Below are positions 44,582 through 53,330 of a stretch of DNA of 64,000 nucleotides, piece by piece. The notes under the pieces are model-generated. The model saw only the letters and a list, made by a program, of their open reading frames with translations. It was not told the DNA's origin and did not search any database. The stretch is from Flavobacterium sp. LC2016-23. Its GTDB lineage: Bacteria > Bacteroidota > Bacteroidia > Flavobacteriales > Flavobacteriaceae. Every line of letters starts with the position of its first letter. Position 1 is the stretch's first letter. The stretch lies in the NCBI RefSeq assembly GCF_009674775.1, contig NZ_WKKE01000013.1, positions 111,739 to 175,738 on the forward strand, given 5' to 3'. A program made the translations under genes and the position numbers.

Positions 44582-44624
44582 GTGAGGATGGAATTTTTTT
44601 TTGTGATTTTCCTTGCGCAACATT

Positions 44625-44727
44625 GTCATTTCGACCGAAGGGAGAAATCACATACGTAATTCGACAAAGATTGGCGGCTTTTAGGGATGGAGTTTCTTGT
44701 GTGATTTCTCCCTTCGGTCGAAATGAC
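44625..44727. repeat. Palindromic element, GTCATTTCGACCGAAGGGAGAAATC arms
   Basis: Variant of the arms at 16841, with CCGAAGGG replacing CGAAGG on both sides, so the two arms changed together. The ~53-nt core differs from the other copies. Confidence 0.88.
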
Positions 44728-44748
44728 AAGCCTTGCGTAAAAAAAAAA

Positions 44749-44773
44749 AAATAGACTTCAAAGAAGTCTATTT
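44749..44773 (-). terminator. Terminator of XRE paralogue B
   Basis: AAATAGACTTC pairs with GAAGTCTATTT around AAA; the minus strand continues into a long T-tract. Confidence 0.9.
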
Positions 44774-44801
44774 ACGAATGCTGTATCATTTTTATAAAGG
44801 C

Positions 44802-45182
44802 CTATTTATCCTTTAAAATTTTTTCTAAATATTCATTTTTATCTTTTTCCGCCTGAACCAAACGTTCGTAAAGTTCAATGACCTTATCAAGGGGATTGAA
44901 AGTGCAATAATTACCAAAGTAACCATGACTCTTATTGAAAGTATTAAAATAATTAAACACTCCTTCTTCCGAAAAGTTTTTAATTGCTTCTACACTTACA
45001 CCCAAAGCTTTTGCCACTTCAATCAACTTTTCTTCATCAACTGTTTCGCTGTTTTCCAAAATAGAAACAGCCTGCTGATTGGTTCCTAAAGCCTGCGCTA
45101 ATGCTTCCTGTTTCATGTCTTTCAGTTCGCGAATACGGCTGATTTTTCGGCCGATATGATTTGGTTTTGTTGCTGTGCTCAT
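44802..45182 (-). CDS. XRE-family helix-turn-helix regulator, paralogue B
   Basis: 126 residues, with a Cro/C1-type HTH at ~10-70 (RIRELKDMKQEALAQALG, TNQQAVSILENSE, EEKLIEVAKALGVSVEAI), an Asn/Phe linker and a C-terminal coiled coil. The first 75 residues are near identical to paralogue A at 18084, but the recognition helix differs (TNQQAVSILEN against ISQQTISAIEN), so DNA targets may differ. Its promoter also abuts the start codon. Confidence 0.92.
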   Translation of the reverse strand: MSTATKPNHIGRKISRIRELKDMKQEALAQALGTNQQAVSILENSETVDEEKLIEVAKALGVSVEAIKNFSEEGVFNYFNTFNKSHGYFGNYCTFNPLDKVIELYERLVQAEKDKNEYLEKILKDK

Positions 45183-45186
45183 AGTT

Positions 45187-45218
45187 CAAAGATAATAATT
45201 ATGAATAAAAAAATACAA
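45187..45218 (-). promoter_or_regulatory. Canonical promoter abutting the XRE paralogue B start
   Basis: Minus strand: TTG (45216-45218), 21-nt spacer, TATCTTTG (45187-45194), then AACT and the ATG. Same spacing and the same short gap as for paralogue A. Confidence 0.75.
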
Positions 45219-45372
45219 GTTAGGTAAAAAAACAAATTTGCTGTTGTATACGGCTTAAAAATTGACTCGTTACGACTTTTGCTTTGCGAGGGCAAGGTAT
45301 AAATAAAATACGATTTTTCTTATATTTTTAGATAAAAAAAATTAAACTATAAAACAACAAAGACAGCAATAA

Positions 45373-45404
45373 AAAAACCACCAAAAATAAATTTTGATGG
45401 TTTA
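45373..45404 (-). terminator. Terminator of the nrnA-gldI-immunophilin operon
   Basis: AAACCATCAAAA pairs, with one G-T, with TTTTGGTGGTTT on the minus strand, followed by a T-tract. Confidence 0.8.
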
Positions 45405-45432
45405 GTTTATACTGAAAATCAATCTGCAACAA

Positions 45433-46575
45433 TTACTTTACAGGCTGAGCGTTATAGGTTTCGATTTCGAAAACCAAAGTAGCGTTTGGCGGAATTACAC
45501 CTCCTGCACCTTTTTCTCCGTAAGCTAAGCTTGCAGGAAGAAAGAATATGGCTTTTTCACCATCAGTCATCATGTCTAGAGCTTCGATAAAACCTGGAAT
45601 CATTCCGTCTTTTTTACCTACTACGAATGGAAAAGCCTGATATCCTTTTTGTGCATCTCTGTTCGCATCATATTTACCATACGCTTTTGCTACATTGGCA
45701 ATGCTGCTGTCAAAAAGATTTCCATCTTCGAAATAACCGGCGTAATGGAAATAAATGGTAGATCCTTCCGGTAATTTTACACCGGAACCTTTTTGGGTAA
45801 TTTTATATTTTAAGCCAGAAACCGTTGCAGTGGCAGTCGCTTTAGTAGCGGCAAAATAAGCGGCTTTCTCGGTCACTACTTTTTGACTTTCAGCTTTTTG
45901 AGCTTCTCCTTTTTTGGCATCATCACTGATTACTTTTAAGGCATCAAATTTCTTTGCTGCAGCACCTTTGCGGGTAATCGTAATTTTTGTCATGATATCA
46001 TCCTGAACAATTTTATTTACCACATCCATTCCTGAAACCACATGACCGAAAATAGTATGTTTTCCGTTTAACCATGGTGTATCTTTATGTGTGATGAAAA
46101 ACTGGCTTCCGTTTGTAGCCGGACCTGAATTGGCCATAGCCAGAACACCGCCTTTTTCGAATTTTAATTCCGGTACGAATTCATCTTTAAAAGAATAACC
46201 CGGTCCGCCTGAACCGTTTCCGTCAGGATCACCACCCTGAATCATAAAGTCATTGATCACTCTGTGGAATTTCAGTCCGTCATAAAACGGTTTTCCTTTT
46301 AGTTTCTCCACTTTTACATTCGGATTTTTACCTTCTGCCAAAGAGATAAAGTTAGCCACTGTTACAGGAGCTTTTACGTATTCCAGAGACAAAACGATAT
46401 CGCCTTTAGTGGTAGAAATGGTTGCAAAAATTCCTTCTGCAGGATTTATGGTTTTAGTAACTGCTTTGGCTGTTGTTGTTTTTCCGGCCGGTTTTTTTGC
46501 AGTGGTTTTCTTTGTCGTTTGTGCCTGAATATTTACTACTGCAAGGCAGAATAAGAATAGAAATTTAAATTTCAT
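45433..46575 (-). CDS. Dual-family immunophilin: cyclophilin domain fused to FKBP domain (secreted)
   Basis: 380 residues. Signal peptide (to VNIQAQ), a Lys/Thr/Ala-rich linker, then a cyclophilin peptidyl-prolyl isomerase domain (~45-215: FHRVINDFMIQGGDPDGNGSGGPGY, MANSGPATNGSQFFIT, LNGKHTIFGHV), then a second linker and an FKBP domain (~265-378: YFHYAGYFEDGNLFDSS, IPGFIEALDMM, PASLAYGEKGAGGVIPPNATLVFEI). Both active sites look complete. It should fold proline-containing proteins in the periplasm. Last gene of a four-gene operon with gldI; paralogous to the gene at 46603. Confidence 0.93.
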   Translation of the reverse strand: MKFKFLFLFCLAVVNIQAQTTKKTTAKKPAGKTTTAKAVTKTINPAEGIFATISTTKGDIVLSLEYVKAPVTVANFISLAEGKNPNVKVEKLKGKPFYDGLKFHRVINDFMIQGGDPDGNGSGGPGYSFKDEFVPELKFEKGGVLAMANSGPATNGSQFFITHKDTPWLNGKHTIFGHVVSGMDVVNKIVQDDIMTKITITRKGAAAKKFDALKVISDDAKKGEAQKAESQKVVTEKAAYFAATKATATATVSGLKYKITQKGSGVKLPEGSTIYFHYAGYFEDGNLFDSSIANVAKAYGKYDANRDAQKGYQAFPFVVGKKDGMIPGFIEALDMMTDGEKAIFFLPASLAYGEKGAGGVIPPNATLVFEIETYNAQPVK

Positions 46576-46602
46576 TGCGTTTCGAATTTAAGTCTATATT
46601 AA

Positions 46603-47679
46603 TTATTGTGGTTTCTCTAACAATTGGATTTCGAAAATGATATTCGCATTTGGCGGAATAACTGCTCCGGCTCCGGCTTGTCCATACGCTAAGTGTGATG
46701 GAATGAAAAGAACCGCTTTGTCACCAAAAGAAAGTTTCTCGATTCCTTCGATAAATCCGGGAATCATACCGTCTTTACGACCTGCCTGAAAAGGAATTGG
46801 CTGATACGCTTTAGCTTCGGCTCTTGCCTGATCGAATTTTCCGAAAGTCTTCGCCACGTCTTCAATACTGGTATCAAATAAAGTTCCGTTTTCTAAGAAT
46901 CCTGCATAATGAATGTATATTTGAGTTCCGGTTGCCGGTTTTTTACCTGCACCTTTTTCGGTAATAACATATTCTAAACCACTACTTGTTTTGGTCGCTT
47001 TTGGTTTTAATGACGCGTAGTAGGCTACTTTTTCTTTTTGAACTCCTGCAAATTTTCCTTGTTCTTTTGCTATTTCAGAAAAATAGTCATGAAATACTTT
47101 TACAGCATCAAACTTTTTAGCGGCTTCGCCATTTCTGATAATCGTTACTGATACAATGTTGTCACCTTGCACCACTTTGTTTACTACTTCCATTCCTTTA
47201 TCGACTACATGACCGAAAATAGTATGTTTTCCGTCTAACCATGGCGTTTCAACATGCGTGATAAAAAACTGGCTGCTGTTTGTTCCCGGACCGTTATTGG
47301 CCATCGCTAATACACCGCCTTTATCAAATCTTAAATCACTGATTTCATCTTTAAATTTGTATCCGGTATCACCAGAACCTGTTCCTAACGGATCGCCGCT
47401 CTGAATCATAAAATCTTCAATAACTCTGTGAAATTTTAATCCGTTGTAGAAGGGTTTGTTTTTAAGGTCTTCATTCGTCACGAATTCATTTTTACCTTCA
47501 GCCAGGGTTACAAAATTGGCCACCGTAACAGGTGCTTTTTTATAATCCAGTTCTACAATAATACTTCCTTTATTGGTTTCAATTTCAGCATACAAACCAT
47601 CCGGAAGGTCACTGTGTTTGTCTTTACAAGAATAAAACGAGGTAGCGGCTAATAGTAATATTAAAATACTCTTTTTCAT
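46603..47679 (-). CDS. Dual-family immunophilin, lipoprotein paralogue
   Basis: 358 residues, same cyclophilin-then-FKBP order as the gene at 45433, but with a lipobox (SFYSC, Cys17) instead of a free signal peptide, so it is membrane-tethered. Cyclophilin: FHRVIEDFMIQSGDPLGTGSG, MANNGPGTNSSQFFIT; FKBP: YIHYAGFLENGTLFDTS, IPSHLAYGQAGAGAVIPPNA. Gaps are 15 bp to gldI and 27 bp to the next gene, supporting one transcript. Confidence 0.93.
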   Translation of the reverse strand: MKKSILILLLAATSFYSCKDKHSDLPDGLYAEIETNKGSIIVELDYKKAPVTVANFVTLAEGKNEFVTNEDLKNKPFYNGLKFHRVIEDFMIQSGDPLGTGSGDTGYKFKDEISDLRFDKGGVLAMANNGPGTNSSQFFITHVETPWLDGKHTIFGHVVDKGMEVVNKVVQGDNIVSVTIIRNGEAAKKFDAVKVFHDYFSEIAKEQGKFAGVQKEKVAYYASLKPKATKTSSGLEYVITEKGAGKKPATGTQIYIHYAGFLENGTLFDTSIEDVAKTFGKFDQARAEAKAYQPIPFQAGRKDGMIPGFIEGIEKLSFGDKAVLFIPSHLAYGQAGAGAVIPPNANIIFEIQLLEKPQ

Positions 47680-47694
47680 TTTTTAACTGTTTTG

Positions 47695-48336
47695 TTATGG
47701 GTTTAAAGTGTCTTTTTTAGTTTGAACTGCCGGCTTTGTAGCGACCGGTTTTGAAGATGGTGTTGAAGGAACGGTTGTCGCAGGTGCTTCTTCCGGAACA
47801 AAATTACGAAGGGTAACCGTGCAGATCAGGGATTGATTGGTTCCGATTTTGTTGTTGTCTCCGTGATAGCCATAGGCCATGTGTGATGGAAATAAAAAGT
47901 TGACAGTTTCGTTTTTGTGCATCAGTTTAATACCGTCACGCAATCCCATCATGATTTCCTGTTTGTCAACATGGTACGTTTGCGGGCCCAGTTCCGATTC
48001 AGCATAAATAACTTTGCCTTTTATATCTTTTACCTCTAAATTATAATAAGCGATATCGCCTCTTTTTGGTTTTAAAGTATCAGCCGTATTTTGTTCTTCA
48101 TACGAATACCAATATCCTTTTTGGGAAGCATAATACTTTACTTTCGGGTTGCTTTTAATGATATTTTTAATGACATCTTCTTCACTGGCAACCAGTTTTT
48201 TATTGCGGTCAGCTGATTTTTTCATGAAAGTTCCCGAAGCTCTTGAAATAGGTCTTCTGGCTTCTTCATGCTGTTTGCAGCCAACACATAAAACGGCAAA
48301 AAGCAGGGCAGAAATGCTTAGTTTTAAGTAATTCAT
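47695..48336 (-). CDS. gldI: Gliding motility protein GldI (FKBP-type peptidyl-prolyl isomerase lipoprotein)
   Basis: 213 residues with a lipobox ending at Cys20 (LCVGC) and an FKBP domain at ~85-175 (GDIAYYNLEVKDIKGKVIY, IMMGLRDGIKLMHKNE, PSHMAYGYHGDNNKIGTNQSL). The N-terminal ARRPISRASGTFMKKSADRNKKL segment and the Pro/Thr-rich tail are as in GldI of gliding Flavobacterium. GldI is needed for gliding, likely by helping fold Gld/Spr proteins of the type IX secretion and gliding machine in the envelope. The 6-bp gap to the gene upstream indicates an operon. Confidence 0.9.
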   Translation of the reverse strand: MNYLKLSISALLFAVLCVGCKQHEEARRPISRASGTFMKKSADRNKKLVASEEDVIKNIIKSNPKVKYYASQKGYWYSYEEQNTADTLKPKRGDIAYYNLEVKDIKGKVIYAESELGPQTYHVDKQEIMMGLRDGIKLMHKNETVNFLFPSHMAYGYHGDNNKIGTNQSLICTVTLRNFVPEEAPATTVPSTPSSKPVATKPAVQTKKDTLNP

Positions 48337-48342
48337 AGTAGG

Positions 48343-49347
48343 TTATAGGGTTAGTTTAGTTACTAAATCTTCAAACTTTTTAACGGTCTCTTCCATTGAA
48401 ATTTCCGATCTTCCGCCGGCGGCATTGGTATGTCCTCCACCGTTGAAATGATCTCTTGCAAACTGATTCACATCAAATCCTCCCTGCGAGCGGAAGGAAA
48501 TTTTGATGATTTTCTCGTCTTTATTTTCTATAAAAATAGCAGTAAAATCAATTCCTTTTATACTTAATCCGTAATTAACGATTCCTTCGGTATCGCCTTT
48601 GATGTAATTAAAGGCATCCAGTTCGCTTTGTGTCAGTGTAGTGTAGGAAGTTTTATGCTCTTCAAAAACTTTCATGTTCTGTAAAGCGCGACCTAATAAT
48701 TGTAAACGGCTGTAGGAGCTGTTGTCAAATAATAAAACCGGAATTTCGGTATTTTCTACGCCTAAATCAATTAAATCCGCCACAATTCGATGCGTATTTC
48801 CGGTAGTTTTCGGAAAACGGAAGGAGCCTGAATCGGTCAATATTCCGGTATAAATACAGGTCGCAATAGTTTTGTCTAAGTCGTCTTTTTTGCCTAAAAA
48901 CGAAATGAAATTATAAATCATTTCACAGGTAGAACCAAAAGAAGTATCAGAGTACGTGTAGGTGGCATAATCATCTGGTTTCTGATGATGATCGATCATG
49001 ATAAAAGGCGCTTTTAGCTTTGCTAAAGTATGCTCCATTTCTCCCGTACGATGAAAAGCATTGAAATCAAGTGTAAAAATTACTTCAGCTTCTTCTAATA
49101 TTTTAGTGCAATTTTCGGTGTCTTTTTCAAATATTTTAACCGTTTCAGAACCGGGTAACCAGGCTAAGAAATCCGGAAAATCATTGGGAGCAATCACGGT
49201 TGGAAAGTGATTGTTTTTTAATAAAAAGTGGTATAAAGCCAGTGTAGAACCCATGGCATCGCCATCTGGACCTCTATGCGGAATTATAGCGATTTTCTTT
49301 GGGGTTGCGAGCAACAATTGGATCGCCTGAATATCTTGTATTTTCAT
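48343..49347 (-). CDS. nrnA: DHH/DHHA1 phosphoesterase, NrnA-like (oligoribonuclease / pAp phosphatase)
   Basis: 334 residues. DHH motifs: IIPHRGPDGDAMGS (metal ligands), FTLDFNAF, MIDHHQKPDDYA (the DHH motif proper) and TGILTDSGSFRF; the DHHA1 substrate domain at the end has FRSQGGFDVNQFARDHFNGGGHTNAAGG. It degrades short RNA oligonucleotides and adenosine 3',5'-bisphosphate. First gene of the operon leading to gldI, an order I recall from other Flavobacterium genomes. Confidence 0.92.
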   Translation of the reverse strand: MKIQDIQAIQLLLATPKKIAIIPHRGPDGDAMGSTLALYHFLLKNNHFPTVIAPNDFPDFLAWLPGSETVKIFEKDTENCTKILEEAEVIFTLDFNAFHRTGEMEHTLAKLKAPFIMIDHHQKPDDYATYTYSDTSFGSTCEMIYNFISFLGKKDDLDKTIATCIYTGILTDSGSFRFPKTTGNTHRIVADLIDLGVENTEIPVLLFDNSSYSRLQLLGRALQNMKVFEEHKTSYTTLTQSELDAFNYIKGDTEGIVNYGLSIKGIDFTAIFIENKDEKIIKISFRSQGGFDVNQFARDHFNGGGHTNAAGGRSEISMEETVKKFEDLVTKLTL

Positions 49348-49460
49348 AGTGTGCGAATTTACATTTTTTTAATGTAATGCTGAAAACATTTTCGAGATTA
49401 ACACACTTTTATAAAGTTATGAGTTATGAGTTGTGAGTTGTGGGTTATGAGTTGTGGGTT

Positions 49461-49790
49461 TTGGGTTATGAGATAAAGATTTAAGTTTGGAATTTGGATT
49501 TTAAAAATTGGAATTTAATCTTTGATGCAGTTTATGCTTGTCATCTTTTACAATTTGTGATTTATAAATTATGAACTATGAGATGAAGATTTAGGTTTGG
49601 AATTTGGATTTTAAAAATTGGAATTTAATTTTTGATACAGTTTATGCTTGTCATCTTTTACAATTTGTGATTTATAAATTATGAACTATGAGATGAACAT
49701 TTAAGTTTGGAATTTGGAATTTAAAAATTGGAATTTAATTTTCGATACAATTTATACTTAGCACCCTTTACAATCTGCGATTTATAAATC
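49461..49790. repeat. Three 110-bp tandem units that include the 3' end of the ClC gene
   Basis: GAATTTAAT recurs at 49511, 49621 and 49731, a 110-bp period. Units end at about 49570, 49680 and 49790. The last unit contains the final ~70 bases of the ClC coding sequence; the first two are non-coding copies of that tail plus its downstream spacer. The two non-coding units are more alike than either is to the gene. ATGAGTTATGAGTTGTG-type short repeats precede the array (49420-49470). Confidence 0.88.
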
Positions 49791-50965
49791 CCCGTGGAGC
49801 CAGAAGAAAAATAGGCAACAATACAGGCAATAGCGATAAAAAGTCCGGTCTGAAGTCCGAATAATTCGATTCCCATGATGGTGCAGGCAATGGGAGTGTG
49901 GGTGGCACCCGAAAATACGGCTACAAAACCCATTCCGGCCAAAAGCGCAATCGGCATGGGTACTACAAGCGATAAAGTGCTTCCTAAAGTAGCACCGACA
50001 AAAAATAACGGAGTTACTTCACCACCTTTAAATCCGGCACCCAAGGTAAATCCGGTAAATAAAATTTTCAGTAAAAAGTCATACCACGGATTGGCTGTTG
50101 AAAAAGAATCGACAATTACCGGAACGCCCAGTCCGGAGAATTTTGTAAAGCCGAAACCCGCAATGGCGATGGCTAAAAAGATTCCTCCCACAAACGGACG
50201 AAGCGGAGGATATTTGATATATTTTGAAAAAAGAGAACCCCAAAAATGAGTCGTTCTCGAAAATAATAAGGCCGCAATTCCGAATAAGATACTGATTAGG
50301 ACGGTGTAAAAAAGATTGTTCAGACTGATTTCAGGAACATCCGGAATGCTGTAATGGGTGTGTTTGACCTGCCAAAATTCAACGGTAAAATAAGCAGAAT
50401 ATGCTACCAGAAAAGATAGAAAAATACTTTTTAAATTGATTTTACTAAAATACACTACTTCCAAAGCAAAAATAGCACCGGCCAGAGGTGTTCCGAAAAC
50501 AGAGGCAAAACCCGCACTGATTCCGAGGATAATCAGAATTTTTCGTTCAGTAGTATCGAGTTTAAAAAGTTTGGTAAACTGATCGGCAATCGCTCCCCCC
50601 ATTTGTACGGCCGTGCCTTCACGACCTGCAGAACCGCCAAATAAATGCGTAAGTAAGGTTCCTAAGAGAACTAAAGGAGCCATTTTTAAAGGAATTACTT
50701 TTTTTGGATTTTCGTATTCTTCCAACAACAGATTATTGCCTTTTACGACAGATTCACCCCAATAGTAATAACTCAATCCAACAAGTAATCCGCCAAAAGG
50801 TAAAAGCCAGATGATCCAATCATGCTGTATTCTAAATTGTGTCACCCATTCCAGCGCAACCAGAAAAAAAGCTGAGGCGGATCCAGATAAAATACCGATT
50901 AAAAGGCAAATGAAAATCCATTTGACTGTTGTAAAAAGTATTTGTTTTGAGTTTTGAAACTTCAT
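49721..50965 (-). CDS. ClC-family voltage-gated chloride channel/transporter
   Basis: 414 residues, ten or more membrane helices. ClC motifs: FGGSAGREGTAVQMGGAIADQ (the GREGP-like loop, here GREGT), FGTPLAGAIFALEV and LGAGFKGGEVTPLFFVGATLG. The GSGIP selectivity loop of helix C is not obvious; in its place is GGLLVGLSYYYWGES. No CBS domains. Whether it is a channel or an exchanger, and for which anion (chloride or fluoride), is not clear. The 3' end is copied in the adjacent tandem array. Confidence 0.9.
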   Translation of the reverse strand: MKFQNSKQILFTTVKWIFICLLIGILSGSASAFFLVALEWVTQFRIQHDWIIWLLPFGGLLVGLSYYYWGESVVKGNNLLLEEYENPKKVIPLKMAPLVLLGTLLTHLFGGSAGREGTAVQMGGAIADQFTKLFKLDTTERKILIILGISAGFASVFGTPLAGAIFALEVVYFSKINLKSIFLSFLVAYSAYFTVEFWQVKHTHYSIPDVPEISLNNLFYTVLISILFGIAALLFSRTTHFWGSLFSKYIKYPPLRPFVGGIFLAIAIAGFGFTKFSGLGVPVIVDSFSTANPWYDFLLKILFTGFTLGAGFKGGEVTPLFFVGATLGSTLSLVVPMPIALLAGMGFVAVFSGATHTPIACTIMGIELFGLQTGLFIAIACIVAYFSSGSTGIYKSQIVKGAKYKLYRKLNSNF

Positions 50966-50986
50966 TAATTATTGGAGTAGTTTTTT

Positions 50987-51289
50987 TTAGCCACGAATTT
51001 CACGAATTTCCACGAATTAGAGCATGATTAATTAAAGAAATTAAATAATCATTCTAATCCTTTTTTATCAGTGGCAAAAAAAATTAGCGAAAATTCGTGC
51101 GATTAGTGGCAAAAGAAAAAATACTAAGTATTTCAAATTTTTTTTAGCTACGAATTGCACAATTTCCACGAATTAGATCATTAATAATTCACGAAAATGG
51201 AATAATCATTTTAATCAGTGGCAAAAAAATTAGTAAAAATTAGTGTAATTGCTTCGCCTGTTCCCTTCGGTCGGGTTGTGGCAAAAAAT
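50987..51289. repeat. Two tandem GCCACGAATT-type inverted repeats
   Basis: Unit 1 (about 50990-51115) runs from TTTTTTAGCCACGAATTTCACG to AATTCGTGCGATTAGTGGCAAAA; unit 2 (about 51141-51289) has the same ends, with a CTTCGCCTGTTCCCTTCGG insertion near its right arm. A third copy brackets the GSIII terminator at 31885-32068. The 323-bp gap has no gene. Confidence 0.75.
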
Positions 51290-51672
51290 TACTGAACAAC
51301 AGCGGTAAATTCAATTTCAACTAAATATTCAGGAGCCACCAGTTTGCTGATTTCATAAAAGCCGGTTGTCGGTTTTACATCTTTAAAAAAGGAAGAGTGC
51401 GCTCTTGCTACGTCTTCAAAAGTCGTAATGTTAGTGGTGAAAATTCGGGTCCTGATGACATCTTTCATTCCGACATTCAGATCTTCCAGCACTTTTTCAA
51501 CACGTTCGAGGATATTGTAGGTTTGGGCATAAGCATCGTCAGCTTTTACTTTTTCACCGTCAACAATCGCCACAGTTCCTGAAACTTCAATGATATTGCC
51601 AATTCGTACCGCACGGCAATATCCCATTTTGTCCTCCCAGGGTGATCCTGTTAAGATGTTTTCTCTTTTCAT
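51289..51672 (-). CDS. RidA family protein
   Basis: 127 residues. RidA (YjgF/UK114) proteins hydrolyse reactive enamine/imine intermediates from PLP enzymes. The trimer fold pattern is GSPWEDKMGYCRAVRIGN, IIEVSGTVA, EKVLEDLNVGMKDVIRTRIFTT and EISKLVAPEYLVEIEFTAVV. The catalytic Arg (RTRIF, Arg95 by position) and the final Glu are present. The variant EDKMGYCRAVR start is typical of a RidA subgroup whose role may differ from true RidA. The stop lies at the edge of the repeat region. Confidence 0.9.
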   Translation of the reverse strand: MKRENILTGSPWEDKMGYCRAVRIGNIIEVSGTVAIVDGEKVKADDAYAQTYNILERVEKVLEDLNVGMKDVIRTRIFTTNITTFEDVARAHSSFFKDVKPTTGFYEISKLVAPEYLVEIEFTAVVQ

Positions 51673-51833
51673 TTCTTCTGTTTTATCGAATTTGCTTTTT
51701 TTTTAAGTCAAAATCCGGGTTAGTTAATTTTGCTGCAATTTATAAAATATGCCGCTGATAACGAACTTTATTCCTTTGAAATCCCTTTGTAAATGATTCT
51801 TTTTTGTGATATTTTGATTCGATAGGATTTTAT

Positions 51834-52142
51834 TTATTCTTCCATTTGATGCTGTTCGTAAAGGCGAAGTTTGTTTTGGGTAGCCGTCAGGTTTTGCTGC
51901 AATACTTCGATTTTGTTTAACAGGTTCGCGATAACATCAATGCCTTCCAGATTGATTTTAAGGTCATAATGCAGGCGAATCATTTTTTCGACAGCAGGCA
52001 GTTGTTCAGGCTGCAGGTATTCGTCTTCTTCCAGCATAATAATCTGTACCAAGCCATAATTGTGCAGCTCGGTTATAAAGGTATATTCAATTTCGTGGTA
52101 CACACAAAATTGTTTGATTTGAATTAAGTTTTTACTATCCAT
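51834..52142 (-). CDS. cbpM: Chaperone modulator CbpM
   Basis: 102 residues with a MerR-like helix-turn-helix core (IKQFCVYHEIEYTFITELHNYGLVQI, then AVEKMIRLHYDLKINLEGIDVI) and a C-terminal coiled coil. CbpM binds the J-domain of CbpA and inhibits it. Its start overlaps the end of the cbpA-like gene by 8 nt, which fixes the pairing. Confidence 0.87.
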   Translation of the reverse strand: MDSKNLIQIKQFCVYHEIEYTFITELHNYGLVQIIMLEEDEYLQPEQLPAVEKMIRLHYDLKINLEGIDVIANLLNKIEVLQQNLTATQNKLRLYEQHQMEE

Positions 52143-53058
52143 GATTTCTTAATTTAGCTAATTCTTCGAATAATTCTTTTTCTTTTGCGGATAATTTTGT
52201 CGGAATTTTTAAAGTATAGGTAATGTACAAATCCCCAAACTGATTGTCTTTTTTGTACACCGGAAATCCTTTTCCTTTCAGTTTTACTTTGGTTCCGGGC
52301 TGGGTTTCGGCAGGTACTTTTATTTTTACCTTTCCATCAAAAGTATTCACATAGATTTCTCCGCCTAAAATAGCCGTATATAAATCTAGGTCAGCATTAG
52401 CGTATAAATTATTGCCTTCCCTTTTGAAATCCGAATCATTATCGATCAAAAACGTAATGTACAAATCGCCATTTGGTCCGCCATTGGCACCGGGTGCACC
52501 GTGATTCGGAATTTTGATTATCTGGCCGTTTTCAACTCCGGCGGGAATTGTTATTCTGATGTTCTTGCCATTAACCGTAAGATTTTGTTTATGGGTAGTG
52601 TAAGCCGAAGCTAAGTCTAACTGTAGCTCCGCATTGAAATCCTGCCCTCTGTATTTTGCCTGACTTCTGGAACTTCTTCCCGAAGATCCGTACATGGAAT
52701 TAAAGAAATCAGAAAAATCACTTCCTGAAAAATCACCGCTGCCAAAGTCAGTATAACTTTGATTGCCTCCCTGTTGCTGTCTTGAATATTGCTGTTGGTT
52801 GGGGTCGTATCCCGATTTTTCAAATTCATCGGCATGTTTCCAGTCTTTTCCGTATTTATCGTATTTTTTTCGATTTTCGGGATTGCTTAAAACTTCATTG
52901 GCCTCGTTAATTTCCTTGAATTTTTTCTCCGCTTCCTTATCATTCGGATTCAGATCAGGATGGTATTTACGCGCTGCTTTTCGATAGGCTTTTTTTATTT
53001 CGGCTTCAGTAGCAGTTTTTGTAATTTCTAATGTTTTATAATAGTCTATGTAATCCAT
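52135..53058 (-). CDS. cbpA: DnaJ-class co-chaperone CbpA
   Basis: 307 residues. J-domain at 1-70 with HPD in KYHPDLNPND, a Gly/Ser/Gln-rich linker (~75-125), and the two beta-barrel C-terminal substrate domains (~140-300: DFNAELQLDLASAYTTHKQNL, RITIPAGVENGQIIKI, VNTFDGKVKIKVPAETQPG). It lacks the Cys-rich zinc domain of DnaJ, as CbpA does. Works with DnaK in stress; regulated by the overlapping cbpM product. Confidence 0.93.
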   Translation of the reverse strand: MDYIDYYKTLEITKTATEAEIKKAYRKAARKYHPDLNPNDKEAEKKFKEINEANEVLSNPENRKKYDKYGKDWKHADEFEKSGYDPNQQQYSRQQQGGNQSYTDFGSGDFSGSDFSDFFNSMYGSSGRSSRSQAKYRGQDFNAELQLDLASAYTTHKQNLTVNGKNIRITIPAGVENGQIIKIPNHGAPGANGGPNGDLYITFLIDNDSDFKREGNNLYANADLDLYTAILGGEIYVNTFDGKVKIKVPAETQPGTKVKLKGKGFPVYKKDNQFGDLYITYTLKIPTKLSAKEKELFEELAKLRNHG

Positions 53059-53240
53059 TTTTATTGGTTTTTACGAAATGAAAATTAAAACATTGAAGTT
53101 AGGAATAAGTTACTAATTATCAAAATGCTATATTTTTGAGATAAACGAACAGGGGGGAAAAATAAAAGACGGTTTTAATTTCTGGCAGGTTTTTTGTTTT
53201 CCAAAAATTAGCCTAATATATTGTTATAAAACTCTTAAAG

Positions 53241-53272
53241 TTGTAGTGCCTGTTTAAATTATACTATTTTTG
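53241..53272 (+). promoter_or_regulatory. Promoter of the secreted protein gene at 53331
   Basis: TTG (53241-53243), 21-nt spacer, TATTTTTG (53265-53272); predicted leader of about 50 nt. Confidence 0.65.
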
Positions 53273-53330
53273 TGAAGCTATACTTTAATTCTGTAATAAT
53301 TATAAAAGCCCATCGATAATACTTTTTTCA

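Noticed and set aside
44436..44754. Opposed open frames of 97 and 69 codons
   Set aside because: Both begin or end with translated palindrome arms (SFRPKGEI) and overlap the repeat at 44625-44727.
49461..49790. Possible CRISPR array
   Set aside because: Units are 110-bp tandem copies of a gene end without spacers; no cas genes.
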